This document shows positions 26,810 to 34,973 of a stretch of 64,000 nucleotides of DNA, one piece after another. The notes below the pieces were generated by a model. It worked only from the letters and a program-made list of their open reading frames with translations, had not been told where the DNA came from and did not search any database. A program made the position numbers and the translations under genes. This stretch comes from Microbulbifer variabilis ATCC 700307 (GTDB lineage Bacteria > Pseudomonadota > Gammaproteobacteria > Pseudomonadales > Cellvibrionaceae): positions 1-64,000 of the forward strand of contig NZ_AQYJ01000022.1 of NCBI RefSeq assembly GCF_000380565.1, read 5' to 3'. Numbering within the stretch: position 1 is the first letter of the stretch; each line of letters begins with the position of its first letter.

Positions 26810-28696
26810 TTAGCGCTGTTCGCCGCGCAATTCTAAAACTTCATCGTGGAGTATTTCTGCCTTGGCCTCGGGGGGCTCAATTGGACTACCGGCAACTACG
26901 CTCACTTTGGACCAGAAGCGCCGAGGCCAGGTAGAAAAAGCGTGCCCATCCTTGTGGCTGAAAAAACTGCCCCACAAGCCCCTTAGCGCCATAGGAATTA
27001 CCGGCACCGGGGTTCGCGCCAATATTTTTTCAATACCGGCTTTAAACGGTTGTATTTCTCCATCCTTTGTCAGTTGTCCCTCGGGGAAAATACATAGTAG
27101 ATCGCCATTCTTCAGCCCCTGTTCAATTTCCTGGAAAGCTTTTTCGTAACCCTCTGGGTCCTTCGCCTTGGAGCAGATGGGAATGGCGCGCCCGGTTCGG
27201 AAAATAAAATGCAAGACCGGAATTTGGTAAATGGGCTTGTACATGATGAAGCGAATCGGGCGTCGCACGGCGCCGGCCAATAGTAAAGCATCGACATAAC
27301 TGACATGGTTGCACACAATTAGTGCCGGACCATTTGCGGGTATCTGTTCCAGCCCTTCGTGCTTTACCCGGTACATCGTATGGGAAAGCATCCAGATCAG
27401 TAAGCGCATGGCAAACTCGGGCACCTTGGTAAATACGAAGGTGGCCACAGCGGCATTCATCAAGGCAATTACCAGAAAGAACTGTGGAATGGTGACTTCC
27501 AGGATATTCAGGAAGAACAGGCCGAGCAAGGCGGAAACCACCATAAACAGCGCGTTGAGGATATTGTTGACGGAGATAATTTGTGCGCGAATTTTTGCGG
27601 CTGAACGGTCTTGCATCATCGCGTAAAGAGGTACTATGTAGAGTCCCCCGCAGATACCGATCAGAACCAGACAGGTGAGGATTGGGTAAGCTCCGTCACT
27701 GCTGAGGAAAGCGCCCAGGCTTGCCTGCTGTAATTCGACAAAATTGCTGCCGAAAACAGATAGGGCAATACCGGTAACAGTAAGGCCGGCGGCCCCAAGG
27801 GGAACCAGGCCCAGTTCAATATTTCCATCCGACAAGCGCTCACATAGCAGTGAACCCAGGGCTATGCCAATGGTAAAGGTACATAACAGCAGGGTGACGA
27901 GGGATTCGTCACCGCCGAGAACATTTTTGGTAAAGCTGGGAATCTGTGTCAAGTAGGCTGCACCCATTAACCAGAACCAGGAAATACCAATAATTGCGTA
28001 GAAAATGGATGGGGTTTTGGAAGTCTGAACCAGGATGTTTTCTGTTTGGGTAAAAGGGTTTGGGTTGACGCGTAGGTTTGGCGCTGGTGCTGGAGCCAGT
28101 GGAATACTGCGACTAGTCAGGTATCCCAGGACTGCCGCCCCCATAATCACCAGGCTTAGGTAGAAGAGGCCGTTTTCTCCCTGGCCGGTTATCCCTGCCA
28201 GCAGGCCGCCGACGATGGTCCCGGTAAGGATGCCGACAAAGGTTCCCATCTCTACCAATGCATTGCCGCCAACCAGCTCAGAGCGCTTCAGGTGTTGCGG
28301 CAGGATGGCATATTTAACTGGGCCGAAGAAAGCGGACTGTATACCAAGCAAGAAGAGCACGGCGAGACAGAATACATTATTTCCACTGTAAAGTGCGGTG
28401 ACGCCAAGTGCCCCAATACAGATTTCCCCGAGCTTGATAAGCCTGATCAGACGGCTTTTATCGTACTTGTCGGCCAGTTGCCCGGCGGAGGCGGAAAAGA
28501 GAAAGAAAGGCAGGATGAACAGGCCCGCAGCCACATTAATCAGGGCATTGGCCTCGCTCTCTACCAAGCGGAAAGCAATCATCACGATCAGTGCATTTTT
28601 ATAAACATTATCGTTAAAGGCACCGAGAAACTGGGTGAGGAAGAAAGGCAGAAAACGGCGGCTGCTTAGCAGCTGGAATTGGGTGCGGTGGGCCAT
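26810..28696 (-). CDS. LplT-like MFS transporter fused to PlsC-type acyltransferase
   Basis: About 628 aa, the intact copy of the trio. MFS domain 1-400 (FNDNVYKNALIVMIAF, ADKYDKSRLIRLIK), then an acyltransferase domain with complete motifs: CNHVSYVDA (HX4D), a RFIMYKPIYQIPVLHFIF block, and LCIFPEGQLTKDG with the FPEG-type motif. The fusion matches the LplT-Aas logic: flip lysophospholipid inwards and re-acylate it, but the AMP-binding third domain of E. coli Aas is missing, so the acyl donor must come from elsewhere. GGAAAGAG lies 7 nt before the ATG at 28696; the upstream ATG/TTG adds 8 residues not shared by paralogues. Confidence 0.93.
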   Translation of the reverse strand: MAHRTQFQLLSSRRFLPFFLTQFLGAFNDNVYKNALIVMIAFRLVESEANALINVAAGLFILPFFLFSASAGQLADKYDKSRLIRLIKLGEICIGALGVTALYSGNNVFCLAVLFLLGIQSAFFGPVKYAILPQHLKRSELVGGNALVEMGTFVGILTGTIVGGLLAGITGQGENGLFYLSLVIMGAAVLGYLTSRSIPLAPAPAPNLRVNPNPFTQTENILVQTSKTPSIFYAIIGISWFWLMGAAYLTQIPSFTKNVLGGDESLVTLLLCTFTIGIALGSLLCERLSDGNIELGLVPLGAAGLTVTGIALSVFGSNFVELQQASLGAFLSSDGAYPILTCLVLIGICGGLYIVPLYAMMQDRSAAKIRAQIISVNNILNALFMVVSALLGLFFLNILEVTIPQFFLVIALMNAAVATFVFTKVPEFAMRLLIWMLSHTMYRVKHEGLEQIPANGPALIVCNHVSYVDALLLAGAVRRPIRFIMYKPIYQIPVLHFIFRTGRAIPICSKAKDPEGYEKAFQEIEQGLKNGDLLCIFPEGQLTKDGEIQPFKAGIEKILARTPVPVIPMALRGLWGSFFSHKDGHAFSTWPRRFWSKVSVVAGSPIEPPEAKAEILHDEVLELRGEQR

Positions 28697-28849
28697 AAAT
28701 AATCTCTTTCCAGTAAGCACCTTACCTATGTTACGCCATAGCGGCTACAAGTTGTCTAGGCTGTAGTGGCAATGAAATATGCGAAATTGGCGCGGGGCAG
28801 TGAATAGTGCAGAGAGGGGCGGGAGGAGAGATATCGCAGGGATAAGGAT

Positions 28850-28874
28850 GACCGGCCGCTGGCGGCGGCCGGTC
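28850..28874 (-). terminator. GC-rich hairpin after the M13 peptidase gene
   Basis: Perfect 10-bp stem GACCGGCCGC / GCGGCCGGTC with a 5-nt loop, 17 bp past the stop of the M13 gene. Weak T content downstream on the minus strand. Confidence 0.6.
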
Positions 28875-28890
28875 TTGAGAGGAAAGTCCG

Positions 28891-30960
28891 TTACCAGATT
28901 TTCACCCGCTCTTCCTCAGGCAGATACATGCCGTCACCCTCTTTTACATCGAACGCCTCGTAGAAAGCTTCAATGTTGGGCAATACGCCTTGGACCCGGT
29001 ATTCGGCGGGAGAATGGGTATCTGTTTTCATACGACCGCTAAGCGCTTTATCGCGCATTTTACTGCGCCAAACCTGGGCCCAGCCCATAAATACACGCTG
29101 ATCGCCAGTGAAGCCATCAATCACCGCAGCCTCTTTGCCATTAAGGGACATTTTGTAGGCTTTGTAAGCGATGCCCAGACCGGAAAGATCACCGATATTC
29201 TCACCCAGGGTCAGCTCGCCATTGATATGTTCGCCTTCCAGCGGTTCGAAAGCGTTGTATTGGGAGACCAGCTTGCTGGTGAGGCTTTCAAAGTTGCTTC
29301 GGTCTGAGTCTGTCCACCAGTTGTTCAGATAGCCCTTGCCATCGAACTTGCTGCCTTTGTCGTCGAAGCCGTGACCAATTTCATGGCCGATCACTCCACC
29401 AATACCACCATAATTCACCGCGTCGTCCGCATTTACATTGAAGAAAGGTGGTTGCAGGATAGCGGCCGGGAAAACAATCTCGTTCATCGCCGGGTTGTAG
29501 TAGGCATTAACGGTCTGTGGGCTCATGCCCCATTCGCTGCGATCGATAGGTTTACCCAGCTTGTCACGCTCGAAGCTGGCTTCAAACAAGTTGGCGGCCA
29601 GCACGTTACCTACCAGGTTATTGGCATCCACCTGAAGGGCGGAGTAGTCGCGCCACTTATCGGGATAGCCGATTTTTGTGGTGAAGTTATCCAGCTTAAA
29701 CAGCGCCTGCTTGCGGGTATCCTCCCCCATCCACTCCAGAGACTGGATGGATTCACGGTAGGCCGCTTTCAGGTTATCCACCAGAACGACCATGCGCTCC
29801 TTGGCCTCTGGCGGGAAGTGCTTTTCTACGTAGCGCTTGCCGACAAGCTCACCCACCGCGCCGTTGACGAACTGTACTCCGCGCTTCCAGCGGGGTTCCA
29901 TTTGCTCTACACCGTGAATAGTGGTGCTATAAAAGTCAAAATGGGCCTGTGCCAGTTCACTGTGCATATAGGGCGCCATAGCGGATAGGACTTTGACCTT
30001 TAGATAGCGCTTCCAGGTGGCCATATCGGTATCGGTGATAATCTGGTTGGCCGCTTCCAGGTATTCGGGCTGGCCGACGATGAAGCTGTCAGCCTTACCC
30101 AGCTTGGCCTTGGCCAGATAGCTGTCCCAGTCTACCGCCGGCATCAGCTTCTTTAGCTCCGCAACAGATTTTTTGTTGTAGTACTTCTCGGGGTCTCGGT
30201 TATCCAGACGGCTGCGCTGGTGCTTAGCTAAGCTCTCTTCCAGTTTGAAGATCTTGTCAGAGAAAGCTTTGGCATTGTCGAGCCCAGCCAACTCCTGGAT
30301 TTGTGCCAAGTACTCTTTATATGCTTTGCGCAGTTTCTTGCTCTTCTCGGTATCCTCGAAATAGTAATCTCGATCCGGCAGTCCCAGACCCGCCTGCCAG
30401 AGGAAAGTTATGTAATTTTCAACCTGCTTCAGGTCCTGATAGATAGTACCGCCGAAAGGAACGTTGTAGCCGGCGATATCTGCATAAGCGAAGAAGTCAG
30501 TTAGGTCTTTACGGGACTTGATAGCGTCTACCTTGGTGAGTTCACCGGAAACGGCAGACAAGCCCTTTTTCTCAATCAGCTTCTCATTCATAAAGCTGTT
30601 GTAGAGGTCACCAATTTGTTTAGCGCCATCGCTTTTGGCGCCCTTGCCCGCTTCCATAATGAGGGCTTTTACCTGCTCGGTGCTCTGGTCCCGCAGGATT
30701 GAGAAGCCACCCCAGCGGGATTTGTCAGCGGGGATTTCGGTGTTTTCCAGCCAGGTACCGTTTACATAGGCAAAGAAGTCATCCTGTGGACGTACGTTAG
30801 TATCCATGGCGCTGAGATCAATGCCTGAGGAGAGCTGCTCCTGCTGGCTAGCGGCTTTATGATGGCCAGAATTGCCGTGATCGTGTGCCTGGGCTGTTAT
30901 TGATAGTTGGGTGCCGGTAAGGATGCCCGCGATAGCGACTGGTAATAATAATTTTTTCAT
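28891..30960 (-). CDS. M13-family zinc metalloendopeptidase (neprilysin/PepO-like), exported
   Basis: About 689 aa. Signal peptide MKKLLLPVAIAGILTG-, cleavage near AQA, then a His-rich linker (HDHGNSGHHK). The N-terminal cap domain begins DTNVRPQDDFFAYVNGTWLE, the standard M13 start. Catalytic zinc motif: VIGHEIGHGFDDKG near residue 525 and third ligand in LGENIGDLSG near 585; NAYYNP near 490 is the substrate-binding NAYY-type motif. Degrades peptides outside the cytoplasm. I start at 30960, which gives an immediate signal peptide. Single gene. Confidence 0.96.
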   Translation of the reverse strand: MKKLLLPVAIAGILTGTQLSITAQAHDHGNSGHHKAASQQEQLSSGIDLSAMDTNVRPQDDFFAYVNGTWLENTEIPADKSRWGGFSILRDQSTEQVKALIMEAGKGAKSDGAKQIGDLYNSFMNEKLIEKKGLSAVSGELTKVDAIKSRKDLTDFFAYADIAGYNVPFGGTIYQDLKQVENYITFLWQAGLGLPDRDYYFEDTEKSKKLRKAYKEYLAQIQELAGLDNAKAFSDKIFKLEESLAKHQRSRLDNRDPEKYYNKKSVAELKKLMPAVDWDSYLAKAKLGKADSFIVGQPEYLEAANQIITDTDMATWKRYLKVKVLSAMAPYMHSELAQAHFDFYSTTIHGVEQMEPRWKRGVQFVNGAVGELVGKRYVEKHFPPEAKERMVVLVDNLKAAYRESIQSLEWMGEDTRKQALFKLDNFTTKIGYPDKWRDYSALQVDANNLVGNVLAANLFEASFERDKLGKPIDRSEWGMSPQTVNAYYNPAMNEIVFPAAILQPPFFNVNADDAVNYGGIGGVIGHEIGHGFDDKGSKFDGKGYLNNWWTDSDRSNFESLTSKLVSQYNAFEPLEGEHINGELTLGENIGDLSGLGIAYKAYKMSLNGKEAAVIDGFTGDQRVFMGWAQVWRSKMRDKALSGRMKTDTHSPAEYRVQGVLPNIEAFYEAFDVKEGDGMYLPEEERVKIW

Positions 30961-31133
30961 TTTTGCTCTATTGGCTAAATTTTCATCGGTCAAAACAGCC
31001 GCATATGGTAAGAGGTGACCTCAGGCCAGGACAAGGGGAACTGCGTTCAGAGGGAGATTGGTCGCGATAGACTGCGGAGGGAGCAAGTAAAAAGAATGGG
31101 ATGAGGGCGGTAAAAGTATCAGTTTGAGCCAGT

Positions 31134-31162
31134 AATAAGGCCCCATAAGCTGGGACCTTATT
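31134..31162 (-). terminator. Hairpin after the chalcone-isomerase-like/TonB gene
   Basis: AATAAGGCCCCA / TGGGACCTTATT, 12 bp with one mismatch, 11 bp past the stop. The AT-rich base of the stem provides T residues on the minus strand. Confidence 0.55.
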
Positions 31163-31172
31163 GGGATGGGAC

Positions 31173-32402
31173 TTAGTCTGGTAAGTTAAAGGTAATTGGC
31201 AGTGAGAAGCTAAAGCCCTCGCTCCCGAGCTGTGTGGGCACAGAGGGGTAGGGGGCTGCCCGCTCAACAGCAGCACGGGCTTCGCGATTGAGAATACTGT
31301 AGCGAGAATCCTGTACCGTCTGAATTTCCTGGATATCACCAGCAGAATCAATTACCACATGCAAGCGTACACTGCCTTCCTGGCCGCGTTCCTGGGCGCG
31401 TTTGGGGTAACGAATATGGCTGAAAGTATGGCGCAATAGGGTGGAATGGAATATCTGACGGGCGAGAATCATATCTGCGGTGAGAGGGGCTTCTTCTTCC
31501 TCCTCAAGCATTTCCGCAGTGTCGGCGGAGGACTCCATGGCGTCAGTGGCAGCCAGTTGGTTGGCCTCTGCGCTGTCTACACCTGCGAGTTGGCGCGGTT
31601 CACCTGCTGACTGCAGGAGTTGGTCTGTTGTCTCAGCTCCGGCCGCGCTCTCTACCAAGTCTATGACCTCAATAGTCTCGGCAGCCGCGGGTGTTAGGGT
31701 CATTGTTGGGGGGGCGAGTTCGACTGCGGCCAGAGTCGGTTTGGGTAATACCTCCTCTTTTTCCGGCTCCTGGGCAGCCGCTAGGGCTTCTTCCTGGCTG
31801 ATTTGCTTCAGCTGCAATTCGGCGATGCGTTCACTGCTGGGCTCGAGTGCTTCAAAGGAAGTGAGTAGGCCACTGGGAATATTTCCCGCAGCGAGCAGAC
31901 CATCGCGGAAATCTGTGGATGGCGGTACAGGACCAACCCAGGCACGCATCAGGGTATCAAAGAAATCGGGATCATTGATCTCGCCCAGAGTAATGCCGTT
32001 TAAGGCTACGGTGGTGATGCCGGTATCTGCGGCAAAATCAATGGTCAACTGGTCCCCGCGTAAAAAGCGCCCCTTAAACAGATTGGCAAATGTCACCATG
32101 GTTTCAGCCTGGCTGCTCAAGGTATCGCCGCGGTTGTTAATGGCGATGCCTTCCATCCACTGGTTGCGGAATCGGCGTGCGGGCAGGCTACTGGCTAGTA
32201 CACGCACCTCGAGCCGTCGTAGCAATTCACTATTAAGTAGCCCGGCGGAGTCACCGCTGAGGTTTTCAGAATAGATGGCGGCGATGTAGAGCTCTTTGTT
32301 GAATTGCTTTTCGAGCGCGAGGCCGTTTAGGAGTGGTGCAGCTTTTGCAGATACAGCAAGTGTAAACACCAAAAGTGAGAAGACAATTTTTATCGATTTC
32401 AT
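31173..32402 (-). CDS. Chalcone-isomerase-like domain fused to TonB C-terminal domain, exported
   Basis: About 409 aa. A signal peptide (MKSIKIVFSLLVFTLAVSAKA) is followed by a chalcone isomerase-like domain (about 22-180: LNGLALEKQFNKELYIAAIY, NQWMEGIAINN, MRAWVGPVPPSTDFRDGLL), an Ala/Glu-rich linker of about 110 residues, and a TonB-type C-terminal domain (IRYPKRAQERGQEGSVRLHV near 335, then NREARAAVERAAPYPSVP). The CHI-like fold binds small hydrophobic ligands in bacteria; no enzymatic role is shown. There is no transmembrane anchor for ExbB/ExbD, so this is not an energising TonB. The start at 32402 lacks a strong ribosome site. Function unknown. Confidence 0.82.
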   Translation of the reverse strand: MKSIKIVFSLLVFTLAVSAKAAPLLNGLALEKQFNKELYIAAIYSENLSGDSAGLLNSELLRRLEVRVLASSLPARRFRNQWMEGIAINNRGDTLSSQAETMVTFANLFKGRFLRGDQLTIDFAADTGITTVALNGITLGEINDPDFFDTLMRAWVGPVPPSTDFRDGLLAAGNIPSGLLTSFEALEPSSERIAELQLKQISQEEALAAAQEPEKEEVLPKPTLAAVELAPPTMTLTPAAAETIEVIDLVESAAGAETTDQLLQSAGEPRQLAGVDSAEANQLAATDAMESSADTAEMLEEEEEAPLTADMILARQIFHSTLLRHTFSHIRYPKRAQERGQEGSVRLHVVIDSAGDIQEIQTVQDSRYSILNREARAAVERAAPYPSVPTQLGSEGFSFSLPITFNLPD

Positions 32403-32744
32403 TGTTCTACGGTGTCTGATTACCCGGATTAAGAGGTTCCGGTAATTAAGAAGTTGGGGCCCCTCCCCAGTGCACACAAGTCAGATGAAAAAGTGCGCAT
32501 TCAAAGTGTGAGCGAGCACACTGTACTCACCACTTCGTCTAACTCTACTGCAACTGCAATGGAGTTCAAGCCTAGAGCGGTTAGAATGTCCTCCTACAGG
32601 TGATTGGACGATCACAGCGGGAAACGATTGTCACAAGTCAGGATGGGTGTTGCAGACTGTTATCGTTTAGAATCGCGCTTTATAAAGTCGCTTTGGCCAC
32701 AGTTTCCAAAAAAATGGAATAGTTTTCACTAATTTGTCGTACGC
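32403..32744. other. Divergent promoter region
   Basis: About 340 bp between the chalcone-isomerase-like/TonB gene (minus) and the cyclic-nucleotide-binding protein (plus). A TTCCA-(A)-TGGAA inverted repeat is visible near 32705-32720. No gene. Confidence 0.5.
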
Positions 32745-33455
32745 ATGGAAATTAAACCTCTTATCGATTACCCGCGGGATGCCGTGGATCGGCTGCTCAA
32801 TGTCATTCATCTCTTTCGTGATATTCGCGCAGCCAGTGAATGGCAGTATGATGTACTGTTGAAGCGATCCAGGCTGGTAAGCCTGGAGCCGGGAGAGCAA
32901 CTGTTGCGCGCCGGTGATGTGGATCAATGGGTCTATTTCCTGTTGCGTGGTGAGTTGCAGGTACAGATGGAAAATACCGGTAATGGTTTGGGGGTGTCCC
33001 CGGAGCGTACCTTGGCAGTTATTCGGCCGGGAGAATTATTTGGCGATTTGTCGATGTTGCTGGCGGAGCCGCGCAGTGCCAATGTATTTGCCGCGCGTCA
33101 TAGCCGTGAGACTCAGGTACTAGGCCTCGATTGTACTTTGTTTGGTGATCTGGAAGACCTCTCCCTATTGCAGTTACCGGCTAAGCTGATTTTTTATCGC
33201 AACATGGTGCATTCACTGCGTTGGAAACTAGAGGTTTACCGCTCCAAGTATCCGGGCCACCAGTTGGCGGATAGCCACCGCAGGCTGAAACTTTATACTG
33301 GTCCCAAGAATAGTCGCGAGGAACTCCTTGCCCTTGCGGAGCAGGCTCGTGCATTGGCGCAAATACTGCTCGATTGGAATGCGGAGTTTGGTTCTGGCGA
33401 GTTGGTCGATGATGAATCTGATATGCTCGGCTTCCTCGAATCCATGCTCTCATGA
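32745..33455 (+). CDS. Cyclic-nucleotide-binding-domain protein without HTH
   Basis: 236 aa. A CAP-type beta-barrel occupies about 45-145: LEPGEQLLRAGDVDQWVYFL, LRGELQVQ, and the phosphate-binding cassette PGELFGDLSMLLAEPRSANV, with the Glu and Arg that contact cyclic nucleotide in CRP. The C-terminal 90 residues are helical and charged and do not show a winged-helix DNA-binding motif, so this is not a CRP/FNR regulator. It probably acts by protein contact. Stands alone; ligand (cAMP, cGMP or other) unknown. Confidence 0.82.
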   Translation: MEIKPLIDYPRDAVDRLLNVIHLFRDIRAASEWQYDVLLKRSRLVSLEPGEQLLRAGDVDQWVYFLLRGELQVQMENTGNGLGVSPERTLAVIRPGELFGDLSMLLAEPRSANVFAARHSRETQVLGLDCTLFGDLEDLSLLQLPAKLIFYRNMVHSLRWKLEVYRSKYPGHQLADSHRRLKLYTGPKNSREELLALAEQARALAQILLDWNAEFGSGELVDDESDMLGFLESMLS

Positions 33456-33776
33456 GTATCAAACCAATTTAATCTTTAAGAGGGTTGAGCTGCTGTCGTG
33501 GCCCTAGGTAGTTAGTCAGAATTTGGCAGTGGCCAGCCTTCCCTCCTCTTTAGGTTAAATTCCCGGTTAAAACCAACGCTGTGATTAGGCTCCCCATATA
33601 CTCAGAGTCTCTCAGACCTCTGTGGATGTAATCGGCCCTGTCGTCACGTCAGTTGGTCTATTTCCAGCAAAATTCAATTTTGGAATATGGCCGTGCTGTG
33701 TAAAATTTGGCCTGCTTAAGCCCCTGCTCCATTGAAGCGGGGCCTGTTTACCTTTGTTCAACAGGTTTTTATAGCT
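33456..33776. other. Gene-free region before the RND efflux operon
   Basis: About 320 bp containing the hairpin at 33720-33743 and presumably the RND operon promoter. No coding signal. Confidence 0.5.
33720..33743 (+). terminator. Hairpin 34 bp before the RND adaptor start
   Basis: GCCCC-T-GCT pairs with AGC-GGGGC around a 7-nt loop, followed by CTGTTT. It may end the upstream transcript or act as an attenuator. Its position makes the alternative TTG start at 33732 unlikely because that codon is inside the stem-loop. Confidence 0.45.
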
Positions 33777-34973
33777 ATGAGTTTATTGGCATCCATCTGG
33801 TCTAACCGCAATTACCGCATGGCAATGTTCATCAGCCTGTTGGCATTTGCCTGGCTGTTCAGCGGCGAATTGCGTTCGGGTGATCCTGTTGAGGAAGAGG
33901 AGAAAGCGGCGGCAGGTATAAAGCCCGAGGCGACTATGCGCGTCCAGGCCCAGCGTATCGAGGCACAGTCCTATGCAACCCAGGCACTGGTAAATGGGCA
34001 CACAGAAGCTAACCGCAGTGTACGCCTGCGTGCGGAACTGGATGGGATCATTACCAATCTGCCTGTGCCCGAGGGCAGTTCTGTGCAACGCGGAGAGGTG
34101 ATCTGCGAAATTGAAGCGGAGGATCGTCTGGATAAATTGGTGCTAGCGGAGGCAGCCCAGCGCAAGGCTGAGTTGGATTATGCCGGTGCCTTGCGCTTGA
34201 AAAAGAAGGGGTTGCAATCGGATACCGCCATGGCTGCTCAGCAGGTGGCATTGGCCCAGGCGCAAGCGGACTACATCCAAGCCAAGGTTATGGTTGATAA
34301 CTTAAAAATCCGTGCCCCTTTTGACGGCGTTGTTAACAGCCGGGCTGTAGAGTTGGGAGACTTTATTCGCCGCGGTGAAGAGTGTGCCACTCTGTTGGAT
34401 CTGGACCCGCTCCTGATAGTCGGAGAAGTATCGGAAAACCAAGTAGGCCACCTAATTCCAGGGGGACCAGCCAGCGCGCAATTACAGCGTGGAATACCGG
34501 TGCAAGGTAAGGTCCGTTATATCAGCCAACAGGCCCAGGAGATTACCCGTGCCTACCGGGTCGAGGTTGCAGTTAATAATCCTGATAATGCTCTACGGGG
34601 TGGCTTGAGTGGTCGCCTGGCCCTGCCTACCGGTGAAATCCTGGCACATCATATCAATTCCTCGCTATTGACCCTGGATGATCGGGGTGAACTGGGGGTG
34701 CGTATCCTCGATGAAAATAATCAGGTTAACTTTATTAATGTCACCCTGGTGGGCGATGGGGATGGTGGTGTCTGGGTTAGTGGTCTACCGGACAAGGTCA
34801 CATTAATTACTGTAGGCCAGGAATATGTCAGTACTGGGGATATTGTCCGTGTGGAAATGATTGCACCCGAGCGGACTTTTGAAAGTCTTTCCCAGCCTGC
34901 AAATACTAACTCCGAGCCTGTTTTAATACCTGCCTCGGACCAGCGCCCAATAGTAGAAGGTGACCAGCAATGA
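33777..34973 (+). CDS. RND efflux periplasmic adaptor (membrane fusion protein)
   Basis: About 398 aa. An N-terminal membrane anchor (about 14-30, MAMFISLLAFAWLFSG) leads to the lipoyl-like half motif RLRAELDGIITNLPVPEGS, a short coiled hairpin, the second half KIRAPFDGVVNSRAVELGD, and the beta-barrel and membrane-proximal domains. The hairpin is short, like heavy-metal/simple adaptors. The stop overlaps the pump start by 4 bp (ATGA). I use the ATG at 33777. Pairs with the pump to move substrates from the inner membrane to an outer-membrane channel, which is not encoded nearby. Confidence 0.92.
   Translation: MSLLASIWSNRNYRMAMFISLLAFAWLFSGELRSGDPVEEEEKAAAGIKPEATMRVQAQRIEAQSYATQALVNGHTEANRSVRLRAELDGIITNLPVPEGSSVQRGEVICEIEAEDRLDKLVLAEAAQRKAELDYAGALRLKKKGLQSDTAMAAQQVALAQAQADYIQAKVMVDNLKIRAPFDGVVNSRAVELGDFIRRGEECATLLDLDPLLIVGEVSENQVGHLIPGGPASAQLQRGIPVQGKVRYISQQAQEITRAYRVEVAVNNPDNALRGGLSGRLALPTGEILAHHINSSLLTLDDRGELGVRILDENNQVNFINVTLVGDGDGGVWVSGLPDKVTLITVGQEYVSTGDIVRVEMIAPERTFESLSQPANTNSEPVLIPASDQRPIVEGDQQ

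Noticed and set aside
23818-28720. Mobile element as cause of the tandem fusion genes
   Set aside because: No transposase, terminal inverted repeats or target duplications seen; unequal crossing-over is enough.
31173-32402. Conventional TonB energiser
   Set aside because: It has a cleavable signal peptide instead of the N-terminal membrane anchor that contacts ExbB/ExbD.
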